Source: Lactarius indigo (taxonomy: Eukaryota; Basidiomycota; Agaricomycetes; Russulales; Russulaceae). From it: DNA of 64,000 bases. The notes beneath the pieces were generated by a model. It made no database searches, was not told the DNA's origin, and saw only the letters and a program-made list of their open reading frames with translations. The position numbers and the translations under genes are program-made. This document shows, one piece after another, positions 33,723-45,109 of this stretch (the first letter of the stretch is position 1; the number at the start of each line of letters is the position of its first letter). The DNA lies in NCBI GenBank assembly GCA_025766275.1, contig JAFKAC010000070.1, positions 186,001 to 250,000 of the forward strand, given 5' to 3'.

Positions 33723-33989
33723 ATAGTGGCCATTTTTCCGCAGGGAATCATGCCCCCAAATAGGAAGGTGCCAAGTAAGTCACATTTTTCTGGACATCAA
33801 AAAACAGGCTTCCCCGAACAACATTCGAGCTCCATTCAAAAATGCATTTCCTTATTTGTATACACAAATGTTGTATGTTTTTTTCATATGTTCTTTTAAC
33901 TTAACAAGAAAAACAAATATATTTTTATTATCTAATAAAACTACATCTAATCTTTGTATCTAAGTAGTACTGTAGCAGGCAAAAACAGG
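33723..33989. other. AT-rich stretch, nothing recognised
   Basis: AT-rich sequence between the H fragment and the GC-rich array. It contains a short ORF but no homology, repeat boundary or splice pattern that I can support. Confidence 0.4.
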
Positions 33990-35080
33990 GGGCAGGCATG
34001 GTGAATGCAGGCACAAGGAGACCCCTCGTGTCCCCACATGCCCCCTTCCTGTGCGAACAGGGAAGAGGGGCCGGGGGTGAAGCAGAGAGGCAGCATGGCA
34101 TGCTCCCTCCGCATGTACAGGGGTGTGTGTGCCCCCCCTTCTGTGCGAATGGGAAAGGGAGGGGGCTGGGGCGTGGTGCTCTTGTGCGCCTCCCTTTCGC
34201 ACAAATGTGAAAGGGGGTGCGGTGCTCCTGTGTGCCCCCTCCACATGTACAGGGTGGTGCTGGGGGTGGCGTGCCCTTGTGCGCATCCCTTCCCCATCTG
34301 CACATACAGGGGTGGCATGCCCTTGTGCACCTCCCTTCTGCGCAAATGGAGAAGGGGTAGGGGGTGTGCAGTGCCCTTGCATGTCCCCTCTGCGCCACAG
34401 GGGGGCGCAGCCAAGGGAGAGGGGGGCAGTGTTGAGGGTGGTGTGCCCTCATTTGCCTCCCTTCTGCACAAATGGGGAAGGGAGGGCCAGGAGCGACTGA
34501 GGAGGTGGGGCAGTGGCGTGCTCATGCGCTCCCCTTCCATGCAGCAGGGATGGTGGTGGGGATGTGGGAGAAAGAAGGGGAGGTGGGCGGCATACCCTCG
34601 TGCGCCCCCCTTCTTTCTGTGCACAAAGGCAGTGGTCAGTGAGAGAAAGGAGGGGAGATGACTCACCCTTGTGCACCCCCATTCTGTGCTCGAATGGGGG
34701 CGGCAGCCAACGTGGGGGAAGAGGAGGAGGAGGGGGTGAGGTGACTCACCTGATTGTGCTTCTTTCTGCGTGTGAACAGGGTGGCACGTGACATGGTGGA
34801 AGGGGAGGCAGTGTTGGCCTGTCCTCTGTGCGTCCTCCTTTTGATGCCGAAGGAGTGGGTGACAACAGGAGGAGGGAGGGGAGGAGGAGAGGGAGGAGGA
34901 GGAGAGGGGAGAGAGAGGAGGGGATGCCCTACGCTCTCTTGCACACCCAATTCTGTATGAATTGGGTGGCAGGGTGGGGGCAGGGGAGAGGGGAGGAAGT
35001 GGGGGGGGAAAGTGAAACGGGCCTCTGCAGTGGAACCAAAATGGGTGGCGCAGGCACAATATTTCCTTAATTGACAAAGC
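33990..35080. repeat. GC-rich degenerate tandem array
   Basis: Words such as CCCTTGTGCGC, CTCCCTTCTGCG and CAAATGGGGAAGG recur every 60-110 bp over about 1.1 kb. G-rich spacers make the plus strand strongly purine-skewed in the second half (34860-35010). The long overlapping ORFs on the minus strand (for example 379 codons ending at 33947) are by-products of low stop density and read as Cys/His/Pro-rich repeats. The unit is too diverged for an exact period. Confidence 0.65.
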
Positions 35081-35340
35081 CAGCACGTGGCATCAGCATA
35101 CAAGGGGTTATTTTCTTTAGTAATATTTAATATAAGTTACGCATAAGGAAACTGCCAACTCACTAAGTTGAAAACAAGTTACATTCCAGTTGAGCTGCAC
35201 AGGCAACTTCAACCCTAGTACCTCTACATTCCACTAAACCCAAGTGTGCTTTCAATATAAACAATTTATTATATATCTTGTGTGGTCAGTATTGATGAGG
35301 GAGCAGCCAATCCTCATTTCTCAATTTTTTGAACTTATCT

Positions 35341-35531
35341 TCATGACAACCCTCCCACCTTTTTGCTTGTCAAATACCTTAGCGGGACCTGCCATACCAG
35401 CCACTCAGCCCACCAGTCAGGTGATGCTGGACACCTTTGGGAATGGTAATTCCTGTGCATGGGGAAGCTTGTGGTATGACCAGGAATCCAGCCAATATGG
35501 ATCTGCTGTACAGCCTGATCTCTATCAGTAA
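35341..35531 (-). pseudogene. Last exon part of a conserved gene split by two retroelements
   Basis: This is the C-terminal piece of the gene that continues at 43205-44488 and 55316-55477. Across the F element (with one AGTAA duplication removed) the frame reads SCELL-TDRDQAVQQIH and goes on to WWAEWLVWQVPLRYL and TGA at 35343-35341. The strong Trp content and the continuous frame support a genuine exon. Function of the family is unknown. Confidence 0.7.
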
Positions 35532-35984
35532 TGTTACATTTCGACTTGGACCCTTACTGTACTGGTGATGACTATGGCTGTAAGGTATATTAGTCATGGA
35601 CTCGGGGTTTACAATAGGGGGTAGGCTTTACAGACTGACTCGATCCTAGTACTAGTACTAGTAGTATTAGGGTTTGTGTTGTTTCTGCGATACGTTGGAT
35701 GCTACTTTACTGTGACTCATAGCAGCACTTGAAAGCCTGCTCAATCTGTATTTAATGTGGATAGCAAAGACCAAGATGGTGTATCTTGGTCTTCTTCAAT
35801 TGTCACTTTCTGCTCCAATCTTCGCCTCTTTAATTGCCTTTGCCTCTGTCAAGAGTGCTGCAAGTTAGCCTAGTGTCTTCAAACATCTAGGATTGCCTTC
35901 ATGCCATACGCCTCTGGCGTGCTTAGCTAAGTCAAGTTGCCTTTGCCTGAGCTCAAGTCGAGCTAATGTCATGACGGCGTTACA
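35532..35984 (+). repeat. 5' LTR of F element
   Basis: 453 bp, TGTTACATTTCG to GACGGCGTTACA. TATA-like GTATTTAATG is near 35749, and the putative R start ATCTTGGTCTT is at 35783-35793. It differs from the 3' LTR almost only by transitions. Confidence 0.96.
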
Positions 35985-35986
35985 TT

Positions 35987-35997
35987 AAGACCAAGAT
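35987..35997 (+). promoter_or_regulatory. Self-complementary primer-binding site of F element
   Basis: AAGACCAAGAT, two bases after the 5' LTR, is the exact complement of ATCTTGGTCTT at 35783-35793 in the LTR. The LTR word lies about 30 nt past the TATA-like box, where RNA should start. This fits Tf1-type self-priming. Confidence 0.7.
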
Positions 35998-36079
35998 ATC
36001 CATTGTGGCGACTGTTAACACCCCAACCAGTGGACGAGCTTCCATCCATACCATCTTGAACGAAGAGGAGACCGCAATG

Positions 36080-37998
36080 TACCAACTCGATTCCTAGGAG
36101 CCGCTCGGTGGAGAGACCGCAGAGATGAAACCAGATACTTCGTGGAGTTTAACGGACCTATAAGGTTCAGACCCATTGAGTTCAATTTCGATCACTTGTG
36201 CTGGGTGGAAGTTATGTGGAATCCTATAGACCATTGCTGGGACATTGTTAGACCAGCAGGAAGGAACTACCAGTGCGATATCAATGCACGCGAGCCCAAT
36301 TCATGAGCAGATTGGGGACCAATCAATGGCCAATTACGAGAACACTCTATGGGAGAAGCAGTAAGCGAGGAAACGGAAGACGAGGAACAAAGCAAGGAGC
36401 ATTGACCAGCAAGCGTCGGCCCCATCGAACAATATACAATTCAGCAAGCTGAGTCTCTGCATATCTCTGAACAGCCAGAAGTTATTCACGTATGCTCACC
36501 CGCCGCAGAAATGGCAACCACCACCATGACAGCAGAAGAAATCATGACTGTAAGAGAGCAGGCTGCACGAGAAGCAGTGGAAGCCATTAGACGAGAATCG
36601 CAACTACATCTCCTCCCAATCAATCCAGAAACGGGAATATGAATGACTGCTGACGATGCAGCCATCTTCAGAGCCATAGGGCCCGACCAAGGGGATCCAC
36701 TGTCAGTAGAACAACAAAGAATACCACTAGACCCACCGCCCAGCAGGGGAGGACCCCCAGGGGATGATTTTCCACATCAACAAAACTCAGGAGGTGTACC
36801 CCCAGATGTACCCAGTGGGGGACCACCAGGAGGAGGACTGCCAGGAGGGGGACCATCAGGAGGAGGGCTGCCAGGAGGAGGAGCAGCACATGGTCATGAG
36901 AAATTAACAGGCAAGCCCCCATCCATATTTGACAGTGACCGCACTAAAGTGGACTCATTCCTTACTCAATGGCATGTGTACTGGGGAATGAATCTCGATG
37001 CCTCAGTCATGAGGAATGACTATCAGTGATCCCTTCTATTCTTGTCATACATCAAAGGGGTCAGCATCAGCAAATGGGTACTATCATACCTCAAATGGCT
37101 TAACTGCCAAATACAACAAGGAGTTGACCAACACACATGCACATTATGGGATGGAGTGGCAGATGGGTTTAATCAAAGGTTCGTAAATACACTCGAAAAA
37201 GAACAAGCTCAAGCACTCTTGAGAAAAGGAATGAAGATGGTTGATGGAGACATCAACAAGTATATCAACAAGTTTGAGGAAGCCACCTGAAAGGCTGGCT
37301 ACCAACTCAATGACCCTCAAACTATCAACCTCTTCACCGGAGGAATACCCAAGAAGTTGTACGAATGAGCATATGACCTCGACAAACTGGAAATGTTCAA
37401 CAAATGGAAGACCACAGTACTCAGAAGGCAGAAGAACTACATCCACATGCGTGCAAGGCTTGATGACTACAAAGAAACACCAAAGAAGAACAAAATGGGC
37501 AACGTGGGGTGGACTGTTCCTCAAAACCTTGCCAACCCCTGGGCAATGGATACATCTGCTGATAGGACCTGGGCCAAAGCCAGATTGGCAGGGTTGGAAG
37601 AAATTGACTACAGTAAACCCCTGTATACCGGCCTGCCTCCATTCCCACCCAGGGGGGGACCAGGAGTGAGAGGATGAGGACAAGGAGGGTCTTGTCATGA
37701 CCTACGGACAGTATTGTGCTATAACTATGCACCCAGACATCTCTCACAAAATTGTCCCCATCCCAGACAACCTCGACAATGGCAGCCTAACCCAGGAATG
37801 GCTGGGCTGTCTAACATTTATGCTGCAGAAACGGACTACTATATGCAGGAAACGTCGTCAGCGCAAATTCAAGCCACCTCAACCAAAACAGCAGAAGAAA
37901 CAGCCAAGGAGTGGCTTACAGGAGTGGCCAACGCACCAGATGAAGTGAAGGACTTGATACTACAAGATTTGTGGGGGAGAGAGGGTTTTTGGAGTGCC
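36080..37998 (+). pseudogene. F-family Gag
   Basis: The conserved N-terminal part (RYFVEFNGPIRFRPIEF, WNPIDHCWDIV) starts near 36135. A long Gly/Pro-rich linker (PPGGGLPGGGPSGGG) is at about 36800-36890. The capsid follows (IFDSDRTKVDSFLTQWHVY, NKYINKFEEAT). The knuckle near 37709-37755 reads CYNYAPRHLSQNC, so the second Cys of CCHC has become Tyr (one G-to-A change). TGA codons at 37027-37029, 37288-37290 and 37366-37368 replace Arg-like positions. Confidence 0.85.
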
Positions 37999-38099
37999 TG
38001 AACCCATTGGCCTGGGTGAGGGCTTTAAACTGTAATTCTGTAATCATGACTTGCTTTTGTTCTCTTCAAATCCCAGTTTTGATTCACACAAATTACTGA

Positions 38100-38700
38100 A
38101 TGGCCGATATACAAGCATTAGTGGACTCTGGAGCCACCGACAATTTTATACACCCAAACTTCATTCTGAAGATGGGGATTGGTACCCAGGCACTCCCTTG
38201 GGAAAGGAAGATCTGGAACATAGATAGTACCAAAAACAAAGCTGGGCCCCATCACACATTTTACCGATCTCAACATCTACGCTAAAGGATATCACAGGAC
38301 CATGAGATTCCTAGTCACAGATCTCGGAAATGAAAAATGGTGCTAGGATATCCATGGCTAGCAACTTATGAACCAACTATTAACTGGAGAGACGTGGTAA
38401 TACATGAGGAAGTAATGCTGGTGGTCATTAGTACACAGGAAAGTCATAACCGACAGACTATAATCGCAGCTGCCCTCACTGACCAAGAGAAAGAGGCTGT
38501 TGTACATGAAATCAAAGAAGAAGAGGTCCACATAAGGGCTACAACGTCAACCGAATTAGCGATCCAAGCAAAAAGGGACAAAACACCAGTGGAATTACCA
38601 AAGGTGTATGCCCCTTTTCAGAAGCTCTTTGATGAAGAAGCCTCCCAAAGATTCCCCCCCGGCAAGGCCGTGGGACCATGCAATTGAATTCAAACCGGGT
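38100..38700 (+). pseudogene. F-family protease region
   Basis: IQALVDSGATDNFIHPNFI gives an intact retropepsin DSG site near 38118-38150. A frame change occurs near 38285. VLGYPWLATYEPTINW follows at 38340, a conserved segment at the end of gypsy proteases. The linker to RT ends with a frame change in the poly-C tract near 38656-38662, upstream of RPWDHAIEFKPG. Confidence 0.85.
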
Positions 38701-39993
38701 ACACCAATGGCCATTGACTGCAAAATATACCCGCTCATGCAGGAAGAAGAGGGCAAGTTGAAGGAATTCCTTGACGAAAAGCTCAAACAGGGATATTTAC
38801 ACCCCTCTATGTCCCTGTATGCATCATCCTTCTTCTTCATTAAAAAGAAGGACGGAAAACTGCAGCCTGTACAGGACTACCACATTATCAACTCACATAC
38901 CATATGAAACCAATACCCCCTCCCTCTAATACAGGATCTCATCTATGATCTCAGCAACACCCATATCTATACCAAGCTCGATATTTGATGGGGGTATAAC
39001 AATGTTCGCATATGAGACAGGGACCAAGAAAAGGTGGCATTTAAAACAAAATTCAGCCTCTTTGAACCCACAGTCATGTTCTTCAGCTTAACCAATTCCC
39101 CGGCCACCTTCCAAACAATGATGAACCACATCTACCGTGACACCATTGCAAAACATGAGGTACGCAGTACTGTCATTCGGGTCTACATGGATGACATTGG
39201 TATTGCCATGCACGAGGGCCACACCTCCGCCAACCATATCACGGCAGTGACCAACGTTCTCTACGTGGCTCAAGAACACAACCTGTATTTTAAACTCGAG
39301 AAATGCCTCTTCCACCAACCTTGGATGGATTACCAGGGGGTAATCCTTGAAAAGGGGGTAACATGCATGGACCCGGTAAAAGTTCACGGCATCAAAGATT
39401 GGCCAACCCCAACCAAAGTCAGGGACGTATGCTCCTTTTTAGGCTTCTGCAACTTTTACCACTTATTCATCTGAGGTTTCGCAACCCATGCACGGCCACT
39501 GAATCAACTAACAAGAAAAGATGCAGAATGGCAATGGACAGACGAGGAAGATAAGGCATTCAAGAAGCTCAAGCAACTTGTCACGGAAGAACCGGTACTG
39601 GCACATCCCCACTTACAAGATCAATTCGAACTAGAAATAGACACCTCCGGCTACATGGTGGGTGCCGTCCTCCTTCAGAAGAAAAGTGACAGGCAGAAGC
39701 ACCCTATAGGATACTACTCAGCAATGCTGAGTGAAGCTGAGCGTAACTACAACATCTATGATCTAGAGCTCTTGGCTATTGTAAAAGCCCTCCACCACTG
39801 GAGACCCCTCCTCGCAGGCTCTCCACACAAAATCAAGATATTCTCAGACCACCTCAACCTGCAGTATTGGAAGACGCTGCAAAAGATCAGCAGGAGGGTG
39901 GCTTGGGAGGTCCTGGAGCTGATGGAATACAACTTTGAAATCCACCACATAAAGGGGAAGAACAATGGAAGAGCAGATGCGCTATCCAGATGA
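38608..39993 (+). pseudogene. F-family reverse transcriptase and RNase H
   Basis: RT motifs in order: FFFIKKKDGKLQPVQDY, TKLDI-TGA-WGYNN, FSLTNSPATF and YMDDIGIAM (intact YMDD near 39184-39195), then the thumb with LGFCNFYHLFI. TGA codons at 38905-38907, 38986-38988, 39013-39015 and 39472-39474 each replace an expected Arg. RNase H is long and intact (39655-39993): AERNYNIYDLELLAIVKALHHW and FSDHLNLQYW, ending ADALSR before another TGA. Confidence 0.92.
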
Positions 39994-41000
39994 CCGGACT
40001 ACAACCAAGGAGAGGAGGATAACCAAGGTGTTGTCATTCTCCCCCCTGAAGTATTCATAAGAGCTGCTAACATGGCATGCACCACAAACACACATCCCAT
40101 GTTACAACCACCAAGGACGTGACAAGACCCAAAAATCCTCAAACCATGGGTTGATGCCCACCAGCTCAAGAAAATAGATGGGGAATGGTACAAGGACAGA
40201 CAATTGGTGGTCACCAGACCAATGTCCACGTATCAAACCATCATCCAGGACCACCATGACCCCCTGGTGCATGGGCACCCAGGGATTAGTCGGACACAGC
40301 GAATTGTAGAAAGACATTATTGGTGGCCCAGTCTTCGCCGTGATGTATATGAGTACGTCACCAGATGCGCATACTGCCAGTGAAACAAGGTCAACACCAG
40401 GCCAACCCGTGCACCATTACACCCTATCACACCCATGATGGATGCACCACCATTCCACACTATAGCATTGGACTTCATTGCAAAACTCCCCCCATCCCAG
40501 GGCTGCAACAGTATTCTGACCATCACAGACCACAACTGCAGCAAGGCGTCCATCTTTGTCCCCTGCAACGAAGAGATCATAGCAGAGGGAACAGCGATAC
40601 TGTACATAAATCATGTGTTCAAGCGATTTGGATTACTGTGCAAAATCATCAGTGATCATGACCCCCGCTTCATGTCCAAATTCACACAAGAAGTATGCCA
40701 AATTTTGGGGATCAAACAGAATATCTCCACGGCCTATCATCCACGAATGGATGGACAATCTGAACATACCAACCAGTGGCTAGAACAGTATCTACACTTC
40801 TGGGCTAACGTGCATCAAGATAACTGGGCGGCATACCTTCCTATAGCAGAATTTGCTCATGACAATTGGCCTCATGAACACATGAAGCAATCACCATTCA
40901 TGCTTCTGATGGGATATGACCCCACAGCTGATTGGACGGATAAGCCCTCTCCTATTCCTAACATTATCACAAGGCTTACACAGCTAAAAGAAGTGTGACA
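39994..41000 (+). pseudogene. F-family integrase
   Basis: HHCC zinc domain: HHDPLVHGHPG and CAYCQ, then TGA at 40381-40383. In the core all three catalytic residues are present: IALDFIAKLP (near 40462), ISDHDPRF (near 40648) and GQSEHTNQ (near 40756). The DHD in place of DRD is a CGA-type change. The C-terminal segment includes AYLPIAEFAHDNWPH and LLMGYDPTADWTD. TGA at 40996-40998 closes the ORF. It would insert the cDNA into chromatin. Confidence 0.92.
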
Positions 41001-41709
41001 AACGGCGCAAGACTGTATCAAAAAGGCACAAAATAGCTGGATCAAGTATAAGGACACCCCACGCTATAACGTTGGAGATCAAGTATGGCTAGAAGGGAAG
41101 CACCTTAGAACCAATCAACCTATGACAAAATTAGCAGCGCGATGCCACAGACCGTTTAAGGTTGTCCAGGTGATGTCCCCTTACAACTATTGTCTCGAAC
41201 TTCCCACGCAGTGGAGCATCCACCCAGTATTCCACATTGATCTTCTCACACCCTACAAGACGACCCAATTTCATGGCAAGAATTTCTCATGTCCACCACC
41301 AGATCTTGTAGAAGGCAAAGAAGAATATGAAGTCGAGGCGGTCCTAGACTCTCGGCATTTCGGCCAAGGCAAGAGGCTCCAGTATCTCATCAAATGGAAG
41401 GGCTATCCAGACTCAGAGAACCAGTGGGTCGATAAGGACAATGTATTTGCTCTGGAAGCAATAAAGGTGTATCAAGTGGGCCGGACCACTGCCAGATGTC
41501 TTAAAACTGAGCCCACAAACAACGAAGAAGAGTGTTCCTCCCACATCCAAACCTCCTTCACCTCTATGCCCACTTCTCCCCTCAGACATGTCACCATGGC
41601 AATCCTCCTTGACCAAGTTGCACAAGACACTGCCAACATCCTCGAAGACGGTGAAGAAACTGTGGTTCCAGTGGTTCAGCTCACTCCGTACACACCTGCA
41701 GACCTGTGA
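41001..41709 (+). pseudogene. F-family integrase tail and chromodomain
   Basis: TPRYNVGDQVWLEGKHL and HRPFKVVQVMSP form the GPY/F-like integrase tail. The chromodomain reads YEVEAVLDSRH, LQYLIKWKGYPDSENQWVD (about 41326-41430). The ORF ends TPYTPADL with TGA at 41707-41709. It is the best preserved chromodomain in the window. Confidence 0.9.
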
Positions 41710-42718
41710 ATGGAGCATATCACCACTTAAGAATGGGCTGCAGTCCTACAGAGGTTCCCCAACCTGACACAGCAGCCCGACGATGAGCAGCAGCATGCCA
41801 TCACTCACATCTTCCAAGATGACAATGGCAATCAAGAACCCATCGCCATCATCCCCCCAGGTGACGACCTCATCGGTGTGTGGGGAATTTTCCCTGCCGA
41901 ACACCCCCTTGAAGACCCTACAGGAGTTAGAAGCAGCAGAGGGATGGCAGAGAGTGGTGAAGGAGTGGGCCAATGAACAGTTGCACTTAGCGCAGAAGAG
42001 GTTGAGCAAGTTGCAGCAGCGCAGGCAGCACTGCTGGACGAAGCTGACATTGAGGATGGAGATTACTACCCAGTCAGACACCCCCTCCTTCGAACGCACA
42101 GCCACCCTACTAATTCCTGAATCACCCCCTGGCTCATTCACACTGACAGAACCCCCATGTCTCAAGGACGTGTGTGACTGCCCAGCATCGCATTTCACAC
42201 CCCCATCTCGCCTGACGACGACCCCGCGCAGGTCCTTGTGCCTGAAGGGTTCAGGGCAAATTGACAACCCCATTACATTCACTTCCCAATCACCAGACCC
42301 AATGGAGTAGAGAGGAATGCGAGTCACATGCAGATCGTCAGAGGTGCAAATCCATTCATCTTAGGCATCATCCCAGGTTCCCCCCCACCTTTACAGCAAA
42401 CCCTTTTATGCCCATCCGATGCTGTCAGCTGTGGGACACGCCCACATTGCCCACAAGGATCTCATCATCCTCACCTCTGACAAGATCACTGACCGCGCCC
42501 TTCACCATATCGGGGATGAGTCCCTCATGGCAGAGGTGACGCAGTATCGAGCAGCCACGTACAAAGAAGAATGGCTTGTGGCTTGCATTTGCCAACTCCA
42601 GGCAATGCAGCTCTCAGCAAAGGATGACAAGAAGGACTGCATCTACCAGTTGGAGAGAGCCAATGTATTTGAGAGGATTAGCGACGAGCAGGCCACTTGG
42701 CCAGCACGTGACTTTTAG
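41710..42718 (+). pseudogene. F-family pol C-terminal module
   Basis: Continuing in frame past TGA at 41707: RFPNLTQQPDDEQ, AIIPPGDDLIG, an EEVEQVAAAQAALLDEADIED helix, then YYPVRHPLL, PITRPNGVERNASH and NPFILGIIPG. A second frame ends with the coiled coil (TQYRAATYKEE, DDKKDCIYQLERANVFER) and stop TAG at 42716-42718. The I element (30665-31857) shares the whole module and the E element (12030-12209) shares its end. I know of no characterised homologue. Confidence 0.6.
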
Positions 42719-42738
42719 TGAGTCGGGAGTCTCATGCT

Positions 42739-42751
42739 GAAAAGGGGGTGC
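42739..42751 (+). promoter_or_regulatory. Polypurine tract of F element
   Basis: GAAAAGGGGGTGC lies immediately before the 3' LTR. Confidence 0.82.
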
Positions 42752-43204
42752 TGTTATGTTTCGACTCAGACCCTTACTGTACCGGTGATGACTATGGCTG
42801 TAAGGTATATTAGTCATGGACTCGGGGTTTACAATAGGGGGTAGGCTTTACGGACTGACTTGATCCTAGTACTAGTACTAGTAGTATTAGGGTTTGTGTT
42901 GTTTCTGTGATACGTTGGACGCTACTTTACTGTGACTCATAGCAGCGCTTGAAAGCCTGCTCAATCTGTATTTAACATGGATAGCGAAGACCAAGATACA
43001 CCATCTTGGTCTTCTTCAATTGTCACTTTCTGCTCCAATCTTCACCTCTTTAATTGCCTTTGCCTCTGTCAAGAGTGCTGCAAGTTAGCCTAGTGTCTTC
43101 GAACATCTAGGATTGCCTTTGTGCCATACACCTCTGGCGTGCTTAGCTAAGTCAAGTTGCCTTTGCCTGAGCTCAAGTCAAGCTAATGTTGTGATGGCGT
43201 TACA
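42752..43204 (+). repeat. 3' LTR of F element
   Basis: 453 bp, TGTTATGTTTCG to GATGGCGTTACA. The first difference from the 5' LTR is TG versus CA at the same dinucleotide, where the related LTR at 23477 has CG. Confidence 0.96.
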
Positions 43205-44488
43205 AGTAAGTAGCTCACAGGATGAGTTCCAGATCAATGGAATTAATCCTTCTTTCTCGTGTTGCCTCCAGTGGTCTAGCAGCCTGAACACCTGAACTAT
43301 ATGGAGCTTTGATGGATCCACCCATGGAAATCCAGTTGGGAAGCATTCCTCCTCAATCCATGCAGCTGGATCACTGCAGACTTTGCTCTAAGGGATAGTT
43401 GCTTTCTTCCTACCAGAGATGAATCCTAACTCATATGTGTTATCATAGAACTGTAAAGGGAATATCCTTAACTCACTGATATGAGCATTACAATAATCCC
43501 TAAGAGCTGACTGAATGACCTTTGCTGAATAACCATTATCTAGGGTAATGGAAGGAATTTCAGGTTCCCCATCTGAATCCACAACAATCTTCACTTTGTT
43601 CTTCAGTGTCTTTGAATGTTCCACAGGGATAACTTGGTCATGCTCTATACTATGAATATGAGATAATGTTGATGGATGTGTGGAAATGTGACAAACCGGG
43701 TCCAAAGCACTTCCGGCTGTATTTCATCCACTCCTGCCAGACCATGGCATTTCTCCAGTCTGGGCAGAAGTCCAAAAAGGACATTCCATCATCCAGAACC
43801 CTGTTCCAGTCATCCCTACAAATATGTGGCAATGTAAAGGTAGTGCTGCAGCTGGATACATCTTAGGAAGACTTACATTGAAACTCTTGGGTTTCCATCC
43901 TTGTCTGCATAAGCCACCAGAACAATTGAGCGCATTCCACATGTCTTGAATAGCTGTGTTTGGAAGTCCCTAACTATCTGGCTACGGAAAGCTGCTTGAG
44001 CCATTCTAACAAGGTGTATTATGTGTGTGGATCGTGAATACATGGGTGGAAACTCACTTGGCTTGGATATCCCTTGGGGGTCTGTCCTCTGACCACTCCT
44101 TTGCAAGTTCGACATATGGTTCTTGTTCCTCTGTAGTTAGCTGTTTCCAAAGCATTGTTGTTGCATCCTGGAGAGCTCCTAAGAATGCCTGAGATCCAGG
44201 AACACCACCAGAAATCCTCTGTGCAAGTTCCATAATCTCTTCCTTGTTCTCATGGTAGAATGCATTCTGGGCTGACCACTTCCAAGTAAACTTGATAAGT
44301 TGACAATGAGGACAGGAATAGTGATTGTAAAACCAGGTTCTGATTTTCTGGAGCCATATGTATCAGTGAGCCTTTACATGGATTAACTCTCAATGCACAT
44401 ACCCTTTTAGCCTCCTTTTTATCAAAGCCAGTATTTGGAGGCCTAAGTGCATACAGGTCTCCCATAGCCCTCTCAAGGATAGTCTTCC
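43205..44488 (-). pseudogene. Central exons of the conserved gene split by two retroelements
   Basis: Spliced minus exons: 44483-44403, 44347-44058, 44005-43877, 43815-43697 and 43644-43205, with GT-AG introns of about 50-60 nt. Motifs include LYALRPPNTGFDKKEAKR, IRTWFYNHY, KWSAQNAFYHENKEEI, a WKQLTTEEQEPYVELAKEW helix that recalls HMG boxes, FQTQLFKTCGMRSIV, DWNRVLDDGMSFLDF, and AAWIEEECFPTGFPWVDPSK. I recall this as a large uncharacterised family in Agaricomycetes. TAG at 43390-43388, probably from TGG, is one clear lesion. The full coding length would be about 465 codons. Confidence 0.72.
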
Positions 44489-45072
44489 TGTAATGCCACT
44501 ACAGGGGCATTAGGTACAACCTGTACCAAGTCAGTCAGTTCGCAGTAGTGCAAGCTCAATGGCCTGACTTCAGTGGAATAATGCACAAGGATCACAAGGA
44601 CATGAGTCACTTGGATTGTAGAGGAAGGCTAAGGTGCAAAGACCTAGCAAAGGGACAAGGGTTGTGAGACAAAGGATTGCGCAGAGGCACTCTGTCTTAG
44701 ATGAGTGTAGTATTACACAAGAAGTCTAGTCTACCGTACAAGCTAGGTAAGACTAGGTTTAGATACAGTTTGAACTGTGTGGCTCCTGCAAATAGATGGT
44801 GCCATCGCTCAATAAAGGGATAAAGGAAAAGACATAAAGAGAACAAAGCATAGGCATAATGGGAACAAGGGAGAATCACGCAGGGTCGCACATGAGTGAA
44901 GATAAGACAGAAACTAGCACATGTCAAGCTTTATCAAAGGAGATCATTGATAAGCAGGGCGCATGATAGGAACCAGATAATTGTAAAGTCTGCGTAATCG
45001 TACAGGGCTTGTAGAGTATCAGGAAGGGATGGTGAAGTAAAGAAAGAACAAGTCCAAGTGAAAATCATAACA
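44489..45072 (-). repeat. 3' LTR of C element
   Basis: 584 bp; on the plus strand TGTAATGCC to AATCATAACA. It has the same length as the 5' LTR. Differences are nearly all transitions, including TG/CA pairs at one position (TGTAATGCC versus TGTAACACC). Confidence 0.95.
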
Positions 45073-45087
45073 TTACCCCCCATTTTG
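45073..45087 (-). promoter_or_regulatory. Polypurine tract of C element
   Basis: On the minus strand CAAAATGGGGGGTAA lies directly before the 3' LTR start TGTTATGATT. Confidence 0.8.
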
Positions 45088-45109
45088 GTCTGAAGATGCC
45101 TCGACTTCA

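Larger units (their letters stand above)
35532..43204 (+). mobile_element. Complete F-family Ty3/gypsy chromovirus (TSD AGTAA)
   Basis: Two 453-bp LTRs (35532-35984 and 42752-43204) flank a 6.77-kb interior with gag, protease, RT, RNase H, integrase, chromodomain and a C-terminal module. AGTAA duplications are at 35527-35531 and 43205-43209. The element is structurally complete and free of nested inserts, but more than ten in-frame TGA codons and a damaged Gag knuckle inactivate it. It is inserted, in antisense orientation, in an exon of a conserved gene. Confidence 0.96.

Noticed and set aside
33947..35086. 379-codon minus-strand ORF rich in Cys, His and Pro
   Set aside because: It lies entirely in the GC-rich tandem array, overlaps other long frames on both strands, and has no start context, splice sites or recognisable domain.
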